Positions 1 to 6,191 of a stretch of DNA of 8,667 nt are shown piece by piece. Source of the stretch: Acidimicrobiia bacterium (lineage in GTDB: Bacteria > Actinomycetota > Acidimicrobiia > Acidimicrobiales > JACDCH01); the NCBI GenBank assembly GCA_013694495.1, contig JACDCH010000402.1, positions 1 through 8,667 of the forward strand, given 5' to 3'. A program made the translations under genes and the position numbers. The stretch's first letter is position 1; each line of letters begins with the position of its first letter. The notes below the pieces were generated by a model that was not told where the DNA came from, made no database searches, and saw nothing but the letters and a program-made list of their open reading frames with translations.

Positions 1-1348
<1,348 letters not shown>

Positions 1349-1356
1349 AGTGGTCG

Positions 1357-1360
1357 CCTC
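1357..1360 (-). promoter_or_regulatory. Ribosome binding site of purL
   Basis: The minus strand carries GAGG 8 nt upstream of the purL ATG. This is good Shine-Dalgarno spacing and supports the start at 1348. The neighbouring plus-strand gene at 1408 has no such site. Confidence 0.55.
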
Positions 1361-1395
1361 GCGCGCCCATTTCGCTTTGCAGATCGTTTCCGGCC

Positions 1396-1401
1396 TATCC
1401 T
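1396..1401 (+). promoter_or_regulatory. -10 promoter box for the 1408 gene, placed for a leaderless transcript
   Basis: TATCCT matches the TANNNT -10 consensus and ends 6 nt before the ATG at 1408. Transcription would therefore start at or within a base of the start codon. No Shine-Dalgarno sequence lies between the box and the ATG. I see no convincing -35; TTCGCT at 1371-1376 is weak. Leaderless genes with this geometry are common in actinobacteria. Confidence 0.55.
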
Positions 1402-1407
1402 GCGAGC

Positions 1408-1752
1408 ATGGCATTCAAGATGAAGTCGGTCGATCAAGGCAAGTTGTCGGACTTGATTGCGCAGACCACGCCACGCGGGCGCACCAGCAAAGGTGGCGAG
1501 CTGATCGAGGAATTCATCGGCGGCGGCGACGTGGCCGCCACCGTCGAGCTCGGTTCGACGAAGGAACGCAACGCGATTGCCATCTCTGCTGCCAACCACG
1601 CTCGTCGCGCCGGTTCGCAGATCTGGGTGCGCAAGCTCGGTGGCGGCACGGGCACCGAGCTGCTGCTCGTGAACCTGGCCAAGGCCGACGCCGCCACCCG
1701 CAAGGCCTACGAGACCCGCCCCCGCCCCGGCCGCCGTCCCACGAAGCGCTGA
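1408..1752 (+). CDS. Small basic hypothetical protein, 114 aa
   Basis: I do not recognise a family for this protein. It begins MAFKMKSVDQGKLSDLIAQT and is soluble, with no signal peptide or membrane segment. A predicted helical first third is followed by alternating strand-like stretches (IAISAANHARRAGSQIWVRK, residues 52-71; TELLLVNLAKA, 78-88). The basic tail (about 99-114) is rich in Arg, Pro and Lys. Acidic residues cluster in ELIEEF, while the C-terminus is strongly positive, so nucleic-acid contact is possible but is only a guess. It reads as a real gene because it has a well-placed -10 box and ends in a strong terminator hairpin. Its codons also differ from its neighbours: several ATT, TTG, GCT, TCT and CAA codons, giving lower third-position GC. 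It is divergent from purL and convergent with purQ, so it interrupts the purine cluster. High expression or horizontal acquisition could each explain the codon use. Confidence 0.75.
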   Translation: MAFKMKSVDQGKLSDLIAQTTPRGRTSKGGELIEEFIGGGDVAATVELGSTKERNAIAISAANHARRAGSQIWVRKLGGGTGTELLLVNLAKADAATRKAYETRPRPGRRPTKR

Positions 1753-1817
1753 CCCCTCACGTTCGTTGGCATCACCGTCTCAGACGCTGAGACGGTGATG
1801 CCGAAGAACGGGGGTCA
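1750..1817. terminator. Very long bidirectional hairpin between convergent genes
   Basis: Bases 1768-1783 and 1787-1802 form a perfect 16-bp stem with a 3-nt loop (ACG). The pairing continues outward to 1760/1810 with one G-T wobble (1767/1803) and one mismatch (1765/1805). After a 3-nt bulge (1757-1759) it resumes with TGACCCC (1750-1756) against GGGGTCA (1811-1817), about 30 paired positions in all. The outermost bases are the TGA stop of the 1408 gene and the TGA stop of purQ. No T-tract follows on either strand. It would act as a U-less terminator for both genes. Confidence 0.8.
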
Positions 1818-2501
1818 GGCGGCGGCGGCGGCGCGGGCGCCGGCGGCCTCGAGGAGGCTGCGCAGCAGGGGGACGCCGTCGGTGGAGCCCAGGAGCTCGT
1901 GGCTGGCTCGCTCCGGGTGCGGCATCAGCCCGACCACGTTGCGGCCCTCGTTGCACACGCCGGCGATGTCGTCGACAGAACCGTTGGGGTTGTCGACGTA
2001 GCGCAGCACCACCCGGTCCTCGTCGCGCAGTCGGGCCAGGGTCTCGGCGTCGACGGTGTAGTTGCCCTCGAAGTGGTTCACGGGCACCTCGAGCACGGCC
2101 CCCCGCTCGGCGAGGGAGGTGAGCGCCGACGCTGTGGTCTCGACCCGGAGCTGCACCGTGGCGCACAGGAACTTCAGGCCGGCGTTCTTCTGCAGCGCGC
2201 CCGGCAGCAACCCGGCCTCGGTGAGCACCTGGAACCCGTTGCAGATGCCGACGACCGGCCCGCCCGCCGCCGCGAACGCCTGCACGCCGGCCATGACCGG
2301 CGAGAAGCGGGCGATCGCCCCGGGCCGCAGGTAGTCGCCGTGGGCGAACCCGCCGGGCACGACCACCGCGTCGGCGCCCCGCAGGCCGTCGTCGGCGTGC
2401 CACAGCAGTTCCGCCTCGCCGCCCAGCAGGCGGACCGCCTCGACGACGTCGTGCTCGCAGTTCGACCCGGGGAACACGACGACGCCCACGCGGGCGCTCA
2501 C
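1815..2501 (-). CDS. purQ: Phosphoribosylformylglycinamidine synthase, glutaminase subunit PurQ
   Basis: PurQ is a class I glutamine amidotransferase that releases ammonia from glutamine and passes it to PurL for FGAM formation. The 228-residue protein is the usual length. It starts MSARVGVVVFPGSNCEHD and carries the oxyanion region PGGFAHGDYLRPGAIA (49-64). The nucleophile is Cys87 in GICNGFQVL, and the His195/Glu197 pair sits in MPHPERA. All three triad residues are present. The start is GTG at 2501, overlapping the TGA of purS as GTGA (2498-2501), so translation is probably coupled. The C-terminus is an Ala-rich tail (GARAAAAA) and its stop codon lies inside the 1750-1817 hairpin. Confidence 0.97.
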   Translation of the reverse strand: MSARVGVVVFPGSNCEHDVVEAVRLLGGEAELLWHADDGLRGADAVVVPGGFAHGDYLRPGAIARFSPVMAGVQAFAAAGGPVVGICNGFQVLTEAGLLPGALQKNAGLKFLCATVQLRVETTASALTSLAERGAVLEVPVNHFEGNYTVDAETLARLRDEDRVVLRYVDNPNGSVDDIAGVCNEGRNVVGLMPHPERASHELLGSTDGVPLLRSLLEAAGARAAAAA

Positions 2502-2752
2502 GAGGCCGGCGCCAGCAGCACCGCGCTGTCCTCGATCACCGGGTTGGTGAGGAACCGGGCCACGACGTCATCGACCTGCACCCGGGCGGCGGCCTCGTCG
2601 GCAGCCTCCACCTCGAACCGGATGCTCTTGCCGACCGTGACCCGCTGGATGCCGGCGAAGCCGAGCGTGGGCAGGGCCCGCTCGATGGTCGCCCCCTGGG
2701 GGTCGGCGACGCCCGGCTTGTGCCTGACCTCGACCTGTACCGAGAACCTCAT
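2498..2752 (-). CDS. purS: Phosphoribosylformylglycinamidine synthase subunit PurS
   Basis: PurS is the small structural subunit that bridges PurL and PurQ and helps channel ammonia. The 84-residue protein MRFSVQVEVRHKPGVADPQG matches the family length (about 80). It has the typical pattern: beta strand, KPGVxDPQG loop (12-20), helix containing ALPTLGF (26-32), strand RVTVGKSIRFEV (37-48), helix, and the terminal NPVIEDSAV (69-77). A GGAGG 5 nt upstream of the ATG fixes the start. purS leads a two-gene unit with purQ. The upstream gene is the secreted CAP protein, 93 nt away, and I see no clear -10/-35 in that gap. Transcription could therefore start there weakly or come from upstream. Confidence 0.95.
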   Translation of the reverse strand: MRFSVQVEVRHKPGVADPQGATIERALPTLGFAGIQRVTVGKSIRFEVEAADEAAARVQVDDVVARFLTNPVIEDSAVLLAPAS

Positions 2753-2784
2753 CGCTGCCTCCGGTCAGGAGGATGCCACAGGCC

Positions 2785-2810
2785 GTCACCGGCCCGGCGA
2801 ACCCGGTGGC
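2785..2810. terminator. Possible weak hairpin between the CAP gene and purS
   Basis: GTCACCGG (2785-2792) can pair with CCGGTGGC (2803-2810) around a 10-nt loop, including one G-T pair. It lies between the CAP-gene stop (2846) and the purS start (2752). There is no T-tract and the stem is short for such GC-rich DNA, so it may be chance. Confidence 0.25.
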
Positions 2811-2845
2811 TGGAGAACGGAGCCGGCGCAGTCGACTCGCCCGGT

Positions 2846-4018
2846 TCAGAAGCGGCGCAGGTACTCGCTGGAGCCGAGGAGGCCGACCGCGAGGCGGGCC
2901 AGCGGCGCGCCGGCCTGCAGCTGACCCATCCAGTACGCCAGCCCGGAGGCGTCCGGCGCCCGGCGCAGGAGCGCGGAGTAGACGACGATGACGTCGACGA
3001 GCGTGGCGGTGCCCCGGCTGTACTCGCCGGACTCGCTGAAGCCGGCCATGACGCCGCCCCGGCTGATGGTCCCGGCCGACAACCGGCCGCCCCAGTAGGC
3101 CGCACCGGCGGGGTCAGCGCCGCGGTGCAGGACGTTCCGGTACACGAGGTCGACGAAGCCACGGTTGTCGAGCAGGCCGTAGCGGAGGAGGAACTCGGGC
3201 GACAGGGTGAACGATTCCGACACCGACGCCAGGGACGTTCCGGCCCGGAGGCGGCTGACCCAGTGGTAGAGCCCGGCGACGTCGGGGCTGCGGCCGAAGT
3301 AGGCGAGGTAGAGCCGGGCCACGGGCTTCACCAGGCCGGAGAGCTCGGCCGACGACACGAGCGATGCCACCATCGACGCCTGGGTGGCCTGCCCGGACGA
3401 GAGGGCCATGCCCCACCCGCCGACCGCGCCGGCATCGGCGGGGCGGCCGAGCAGGTCGGTGTACTGCTGGGCGACGAGCGCTGCGGCGGACGAGAACGGC
3501 GCGAACGTGATCGGGCCGGCGGAGTACGGGATCGCAGGGGCCCGGAGGAACACGATCGTCGACCACACCCGCCCGTCGACGCGGACGATGCCGATGCCGA
3601 CGCGGTTGAAGTCGCCGAGGATGTTGTGGCGGTGGCCGGTCGAGGCCATGTACGCCGCCTGGGCGCTCTCGACGGTGCCGGTGTAGCCGACGTTCTCCCC
3701 GAGCGAGGTCCACTGGTTCGTGACCTGGGCGCTGATCTCGGCGGCGACGTTCGGGTTGTGGCGGAGGACGCCGCTGCGGCCGAGCTCCTCGGCCCAACGG
3801 CGGGCGACGTTCGACGCCGCCGGGTCGTAGGACAGCGGGCCGAGGCCGTTCGAGGCGCGGGACTCGTTCGTCAGCTGGAAGAGGCGGGCTTCGTCGCCGG
3901 CCTGGTCGGCGCTGGCCGGGGCGGCGAGGCTGAGCGAGGCGAGCGAAGCGACGAGCCCGACGACCACGATCGCGGCGCAGCGGCGGACGACATGGCGGTC
4001 TCGGAGCGGGTGCACCAT
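2846..4018 (-). CDS. Secreted CAP-domain (SCP/PR1-like) protein with four DUF4214-type repeats
   Basis: I start this at the ATG at 4018, which gives MVHPLRDRHVVRRCAAIVVV, a classic signal peptide ending APASA before DQAG. An upstream TTG (4054) lacks a ribosome site and would lengthen the N-region. The positions below are from the TTG; subtract 12 for the ATG. The CAP domain spans about 55-172: TNESRASNGLGPLSYDPAA (62-80), H99, GENVG (119-123) and the CAP signature STGHRHNILGDFNRVGIGI (138-156). The usual Trp before this signature is Tyr135. A C-terminal array of four repeats of about 50 residues follows. Their anchors are YTDLLGRPADAGAVGGW (198-214), YLAYFGRSPDVAGLYHW (249-265), YRNVLHRGADPAGAAYW (305-321) and YSALLRRAPDASGLAYW (359-375), each followed by a helix with SxE(L/F/Y). 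Secretion is well supported. The function (cell wall, surface or matrix) is unknown, and the link to purine genes looks accidental. Confidence 0.85.
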   Translation of the reverse strand: MVHPLRDRHVVRRCAAIVVVGLVASLASLSLAAPASADQAGDEARLFQLTNESRASNGLGPLSYDPAASNVARRWAEELGRSGVLRHNPNVAAEISAQVTNQWTSLGENVGYTGTVESAQAAYMASTGHRHNILGDFNRVGIGIVRVDGRVWSTIVFLRAPAIPYSAGPITFAPFSSAAALVAQQYTDLLGRPADAGAVGGWGMALSSGQATQASMVASLVSSAELSGLVKPVARLYLAYFGRSPDVAGLYHWVSRLRAGTSLASVSESFTLSPEFLLRYGLLDNRGFVDLVYRNVLHRGADPAGAAYWGGRLSAGTISRGGVMAGFSESGEYSRGTATLVDVIVVYSALLRRAPDASGLAYWMGQLQAGAPLARLAVGLLGSSEYLRRF

Positions 4019-4116
4019 TCCGGGTTCGGTGCTGCGCTCCACCCCCTTGACCAAGCGGGGCGCAGGTTGTCGCGCTGTTGATGAGGCGGCGGCGGCGCTG
4101 GCGCCCGCTTCGGCGG

Positions 4117-4192
<76 letters not shown>

Positions 4193-4203
4193 CGGAGCGG
4201 CGG

Positions 4204-4232
4204 ATCTTAGGGGTCGGGCCCGCCCGGTTCAG
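4204..4232 (-). promoter_or_regulatory. Likely tRNA-Glu promoter
   Basis: The minus strand has TAAGAT (4209-4204), a good -10 box, ending 11 nt before the mature tRNA 5' end. With an exact 17-nt spacer there is a weak -35, CTGAAC (4232-4227). The AT-rich box stands out in this GC-rich gap. Confidence 0.5.
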
Positions 4233-4277
4233 GACCGCGTCGCGACGGGCCTGTCGACCGCCGGAGGCGCTGGGGGT

Positions 4278-4296
4278 CTGGGGGCGGAGCCCCCAG
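4278..4296. terminator. G/C hairpin downstream of the DUF2017 gene
   Basis: CTGGGGGC (4278-4285) and GCCCCCAG (4289-4296) form a perfect 8-bp stem with the loop GGA. A near-duplicate half-site, GCTGGGGGT (4269-4277), precedes it. It lies in the 208-nt gap between the DUF2017 stop and tRNA-Glu and probably ends the clpS-DUF2017 transcript. There is no T-tract. Confidence 0.45.
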
Positions 4297-4363
4297 GCTT
4301 CGGCCGCAGGGCGACGAAGTCGGCCGAGGACCGGAACAGCCGAGCGGAGCGAGGGCCCCCAAC

Positions 4364-4395
4364 TCGCCGGAACGGAGCGAAGCGAGTGACGGCGA
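4364..4395. repeat. Short stem-loop repeat element, copy 1
   Basis: The 20-nt core GAACGGAGCGAAGCGAGTGA (4370-4389) is flanked by inverted 6-mers TCGCCG (4364-4369) and CGGCGA (4390-4395). It starts 5 nt beyond the DUF2017 stop codon. The core is identical to copy 2 at 4875-4894 but the arms differ, and each pair of arms is perfectly complementary. A shorter, imperfect relative, GAGCGGAGCGAG, lies at 4342-4353. Confidence 0.8.
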
Positions 4396-4400
4396 AGAAC

Positions 4401-4862
4401 TCAGTCGGACAGGGCGCCGACGAGGTCGTCGACCAGGCCGGACAGGAAGTAGTACAGGTACCACGCGGGGGCGTCGGGGTCGGTGGGGTCGATCTCGTGG
4501 TCGTCCTCCTCGGTGACGTCGAGGCGGGTGCCGAGCACGAGCCGCAGCGCGTTGAGCGACCGCAGCCACGCCGCGGCGCCGTCGTCGTCGAGGCGCTTCG
4601 AGTCGAGGCTCGCCTCCACCGCGGCCAACGCCTGCAACCGCGACTCGAGCAGCTCATGCTGGGCGAGCGCCCGGTACCCGGCCTCCTTCTCGGCGTCGTT
4701 CTCGTAGGCCGGCGGGAACAGCCGGCGCAGGGCCGGGTCCTCGGCGTCGGCCTCGATGGCGGTCCGCAGCTGGCCGAGCACGGCTCGGAGCACCTCGCGC
4801 TCCTCGCCCCGGAGGCGGACCTCGATCCCGCCCCGCCGCCGCACGACCCGCCCGAACGCCAT
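4401..4862 (-). CDS. DUF2017 family protein
   Basis: This is a family of unknown function, found mainly in actinobacteria and usually beside clpS. The protein has 153 residues from the ATG at 4862; a GTG at 4865 would add one. It starts MAFGRVVRRRGGIEVRLRGE. Recognisable family stretches are LRRLFPPAYENDAEKEAGYR (about 45-64), the mid-region acidic helix, and the pattern WLRSLNALRLVLGTRLDVTEED (about 99-120). An acidic C-terminal segment containing YLYYFLSGLVDDLVGAL follows. It is soluble and probably all-helical. There is no Shine-Dalgarno sequence: the 37 nt between clpS and this gene are almost wholly taken up by repeat copy 2. Expression probably depends on read-through and coupling from clpS. 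The link to ClpS suggests a role near protein turnover, but this is inference from neighbourhood only. Confidence 0.88.
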   Translation of the reverse strand: MAFGRVVRRRGGIEVRLRGEEREVLRAVLGQLRTAIEADAEDPALRRLFPPAYENDAEKEAGYRALAQHELLESRLQALAAVEASLDSKRLDDDGAAAWLRSLNALRLVLGTRLDVTEEDDHEIDPTDPDAPAWYLYYFLSGLVDDLVGALSD

Positions 4863-4868
4863 CACAAC

Positions 4869-4900
4869 TCGACCGAACGGAGCGAAGCGAGTGAGGTCGA
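4869..4900. repeat. Short stem-loop repeat element, copy 2
   Basis: This has the same 20-nt core as copy 1 (4875-4894), flanked by TCGACC (4869-4874) and its complement GGTCGA (4895-4900). It fills the clpS-DUF2017 gap, ending 2 nt from the clpS stop and 3 nt from the GTG/ATG start of the DUF2017 gene. It therefore sits exactly where a ribosome site would be expected. It is in the same orientation as copy 1, 505 bp away. Confidence 0.8.
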
Positions 4901-4902
4901 CA

Positions 4903-5199
4903 TCACTTGTCGTGCTGCATGGTGGCCCACAGGCCGTGCTCGTGGAGGCGGAAGACGTCGAGCTCGCACTTCTCGCGGCCGCCGTTGGAGACGACCGCCT
5001 TGCCCTTCTGGTGCACGTCGAGCATGAGCATCTCGGCCTTGTCGCGGCTGTAGCCGAACAGCTTCTGGAGGACGTGGGTGACGTAGCTCATCAGGTTGAT
5101 CGGGTCGTTCCAGACGATGACGACCCAGGGGCTGTCCTCGCTCAGCTCGGTGTCACCGACGGGACGGTCGACCTCGACGGGCGCGGGGGCGACGGGCAC
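4903..5199 (-). CDS. clpS: ATP-dependent Clp protease adaptor ClpS
   Basis: ClpS binds the N-domain of a Clp ATPase (ClpC or ClpA type) and delivers substrates with destabilising N-terminal residues to ClpP. The 98-residue protein starts MPVAPAPVEVDRPVGDTELS. The core runs from about 24: WVVIVWNDPINLMSYVTHVL (25-44) with the substrate-pocket Asn31/Asp32 and the gatekeeper-type Met37. It continues with QKLFGYS, MLMLDVHQKGKAVVS (57-71, pocket His63) and REKCELDVFRLHEHGLWATM (75-94). The GTG at 5199 is the only plausible start before the core. It makes the gene overlap the 3' end of ctaA by 58 nt, and GGAG sits only 2 nt upstream. Translation may therefore be coupled to ctaA. The DUF2017 gene follows 40 nt downstream. 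Confidence 0.95.
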   Translation of the reverse strand: MPVAPAPVEVDRPVGDTELSEDSPWVVIVWNDPINLMSYVTHVLQKLFGYSRDKAEMLMLDVHQKGKAVVSNGGREKCELDVFRLHEHGLWATMQHDK

Positions 5200-6101
5200 G
5201 GCTCCAGTGTGCCAAGGGCCACCAGCAGCACCCGCACGGCCGCGACCCACACGAGCGATGCCCCGAGGATGTGGATCCCGACGAGCAGGGCGGGGACGTC
5301 GGTGAAGTACTGCACCCACCCGACGACGGCCTGCGCCACCGCCACGGCGAGGAGCTGGCGGGCCCGCTCCTGCACCGCGACCGGCGCGCCCTCGCGGGCG
5401 AGGCGCTGGATGACGACCAGCAGGAGGGCGAGGAACGCCAGCACCGCGAAGCTGTGGAGCCGGGCGACGGCGCCGGCGTCGAAGCCGTAGCGGGGGGCGT
5501 CCTCGTCGCCACCGTGGGGCCCCGAGCCGGTCACGATCGTGCCCGCGATGGTCGCCACCGCGAGGGCGGGGAGGAGGGCGACGACCAACCGGCGGGTCCC
5601 TCCCCCCACGACGCGCGCCGCCCGGGACGGGCCGTCGGTCCCGAGATCGCCGTCCTCCCGGGGCCGGGCCCGCTCGACCAGGGCCGTCGCCAGCCCCACC
5701 AGCAGCAGGGCCAGCAGGAGGTGGGCCGAGACGATCTGGGGGGTGAGGTGGAACGAGACCACGACGGCGCCCAGCAGCCCGGTGCCGAGGTACACGGTGC
5801 CGACCGCCACGCACAGGACGACCAGGTCGCGGCGCCATGGGCGGAGGCGCAGCGACGCGAGCCCGACGAGGAGCGCGGTGAGCCCGCCGATGCCGGACAG
5901 GACCCGGTTCACGAACTCGATCATCGGGTTCAGCTCGAGGGCCGGGACGAAGCGCTCCTGCTCGCAGCCCGGCCAGTCGGCGCACCCCAGGCCGGAGCCG
6001 GTCAACCGGACGGCGGCGCCGGTCGCGACGAGCACCAACGTGAGGCCCAGGCTCGCGACCGCGAGGCGGTGGAAGCGAGCCGGTCCGACCGTGATGGCCA
6101 T
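5142..6101 (-). CDS. ctaA: Heme A synthase, COX15/CtaA family
   Basis: CtaA oxidises the C8 methyl group of heme O to a formyl group, making heme A for aa3-type oxidases. The 319-residue membrane protein has eight hydrophobic segments, at about 12-30, 66-86, 93-115, 122-142, 171-192, 212-232, 247-264 and 270-294, arranged as two four-helix halves. The external loop carries the conserved Cys pair in GCADWPGC (Cys40, Cys46). Heme-ligand positions are His127 (VSAHLLLAL), His216 (ARLHSF) and His277 (GIHILGA). The fourth, expected as ExxHR, reads Glu62-Phe-Val-Asn65-Arg, with Asn for His. The start is the ATG at 6101. The minus strand has GATGAT (6113-6108) 6 nt upstream, so a leaderless transcript is possible. 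The C-terminal 19 codons overlap clpS. It diverges from ctaB, its pathway partner. Confidence 0.95.
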   Translation of the reverse strand: MAITVGPARFHRLAVASLGLTLVLVATGAAVRLTGSGLGCADWPGCEQERFVPALELNPMIEFVNRVLSGIGGLTALLVGLASLRLRPWRRDLVVLCVAVGTVYLGTGLLGAVVVSFHLTPQIVSAHLLLALLLVGLATALVERARPREDGDLGTDGPSRAARVVGGGTRRLVVALLPALAVATIAGTIVTGSGPHGGDEDAPRYGFDAGAVARLHSFAVLAFLALLLVVIQRLAREGAPVAVQERARQLLAVAVAQAVVGWVQYFTDVPALLVGIHILGASLVWVAAVRVLLVALGTLEPCPSPPRPSRSTVPSVTPS

Positions 6102-6149
6102 GCCCCGATCATCGCCGCCGGCGTGGCTCGTGACCCACTCGGCGTGGCT

Positions 6150-6180
6150 TTGGCCCGCTTCGTCAGCGCCGTTCTAGTGT
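6150..6180 (+). promoter_or_regulatory. Possible ctaB promoter in the ctaA-ctaB divergent region
   Basis: TTGGCC (6150-6155) could serve as -35 and TAGTGT (6175-6180) as -10, with a 19-nt spacer. The -10 ends 11 nt before the ATG at 6192, giving a leader of about 5 nt. No ribosome site is visible. Confidence 0.35.
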
Positions 6181-6191
6181 GCGCCCCCGTC

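Noticed and set aside
2815..2823. GAACGGAGC upstream of purS as a third copy of the repeat core
   Set aside because: Only 9 bases match and there are no complementary flanks, so chance is likely in this composition.
4019..4054. TTG start at 4054 for the CAP protein
   Set aside because: No ribosome site, and it adds 12 residues before an already complete signal peptide. The ATG at 4018 is preferred, though its own ribosome site is also weak.
2720..4081. 453-residue plus-strand open frame opposite the CAP gene
   Set aside because: Gly/Ala/Arg/Glu-rich composition typical of antisense frames in GC-rich genes. The minus strand has a signal peptide and clear domains.
4361..4894. DUF2017 gene as a mobile cassette bounded by 29-bp direct repeats
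   Set aside because: clpS next to DUF2017 is a common actinobacterial arrangement, and the arm covariation indicates independent stem-loop elements rather than a transposition or recombination duplication.
5271..6191. Plus-strand frame open upstream of ctaB, which would give a 648-residue fusion
   Set aside because: This part is antisense to ctaA, is low-complexity Gly/Arg/Asp/His-rich and has no family motif. CtaB homology starts after 6360.
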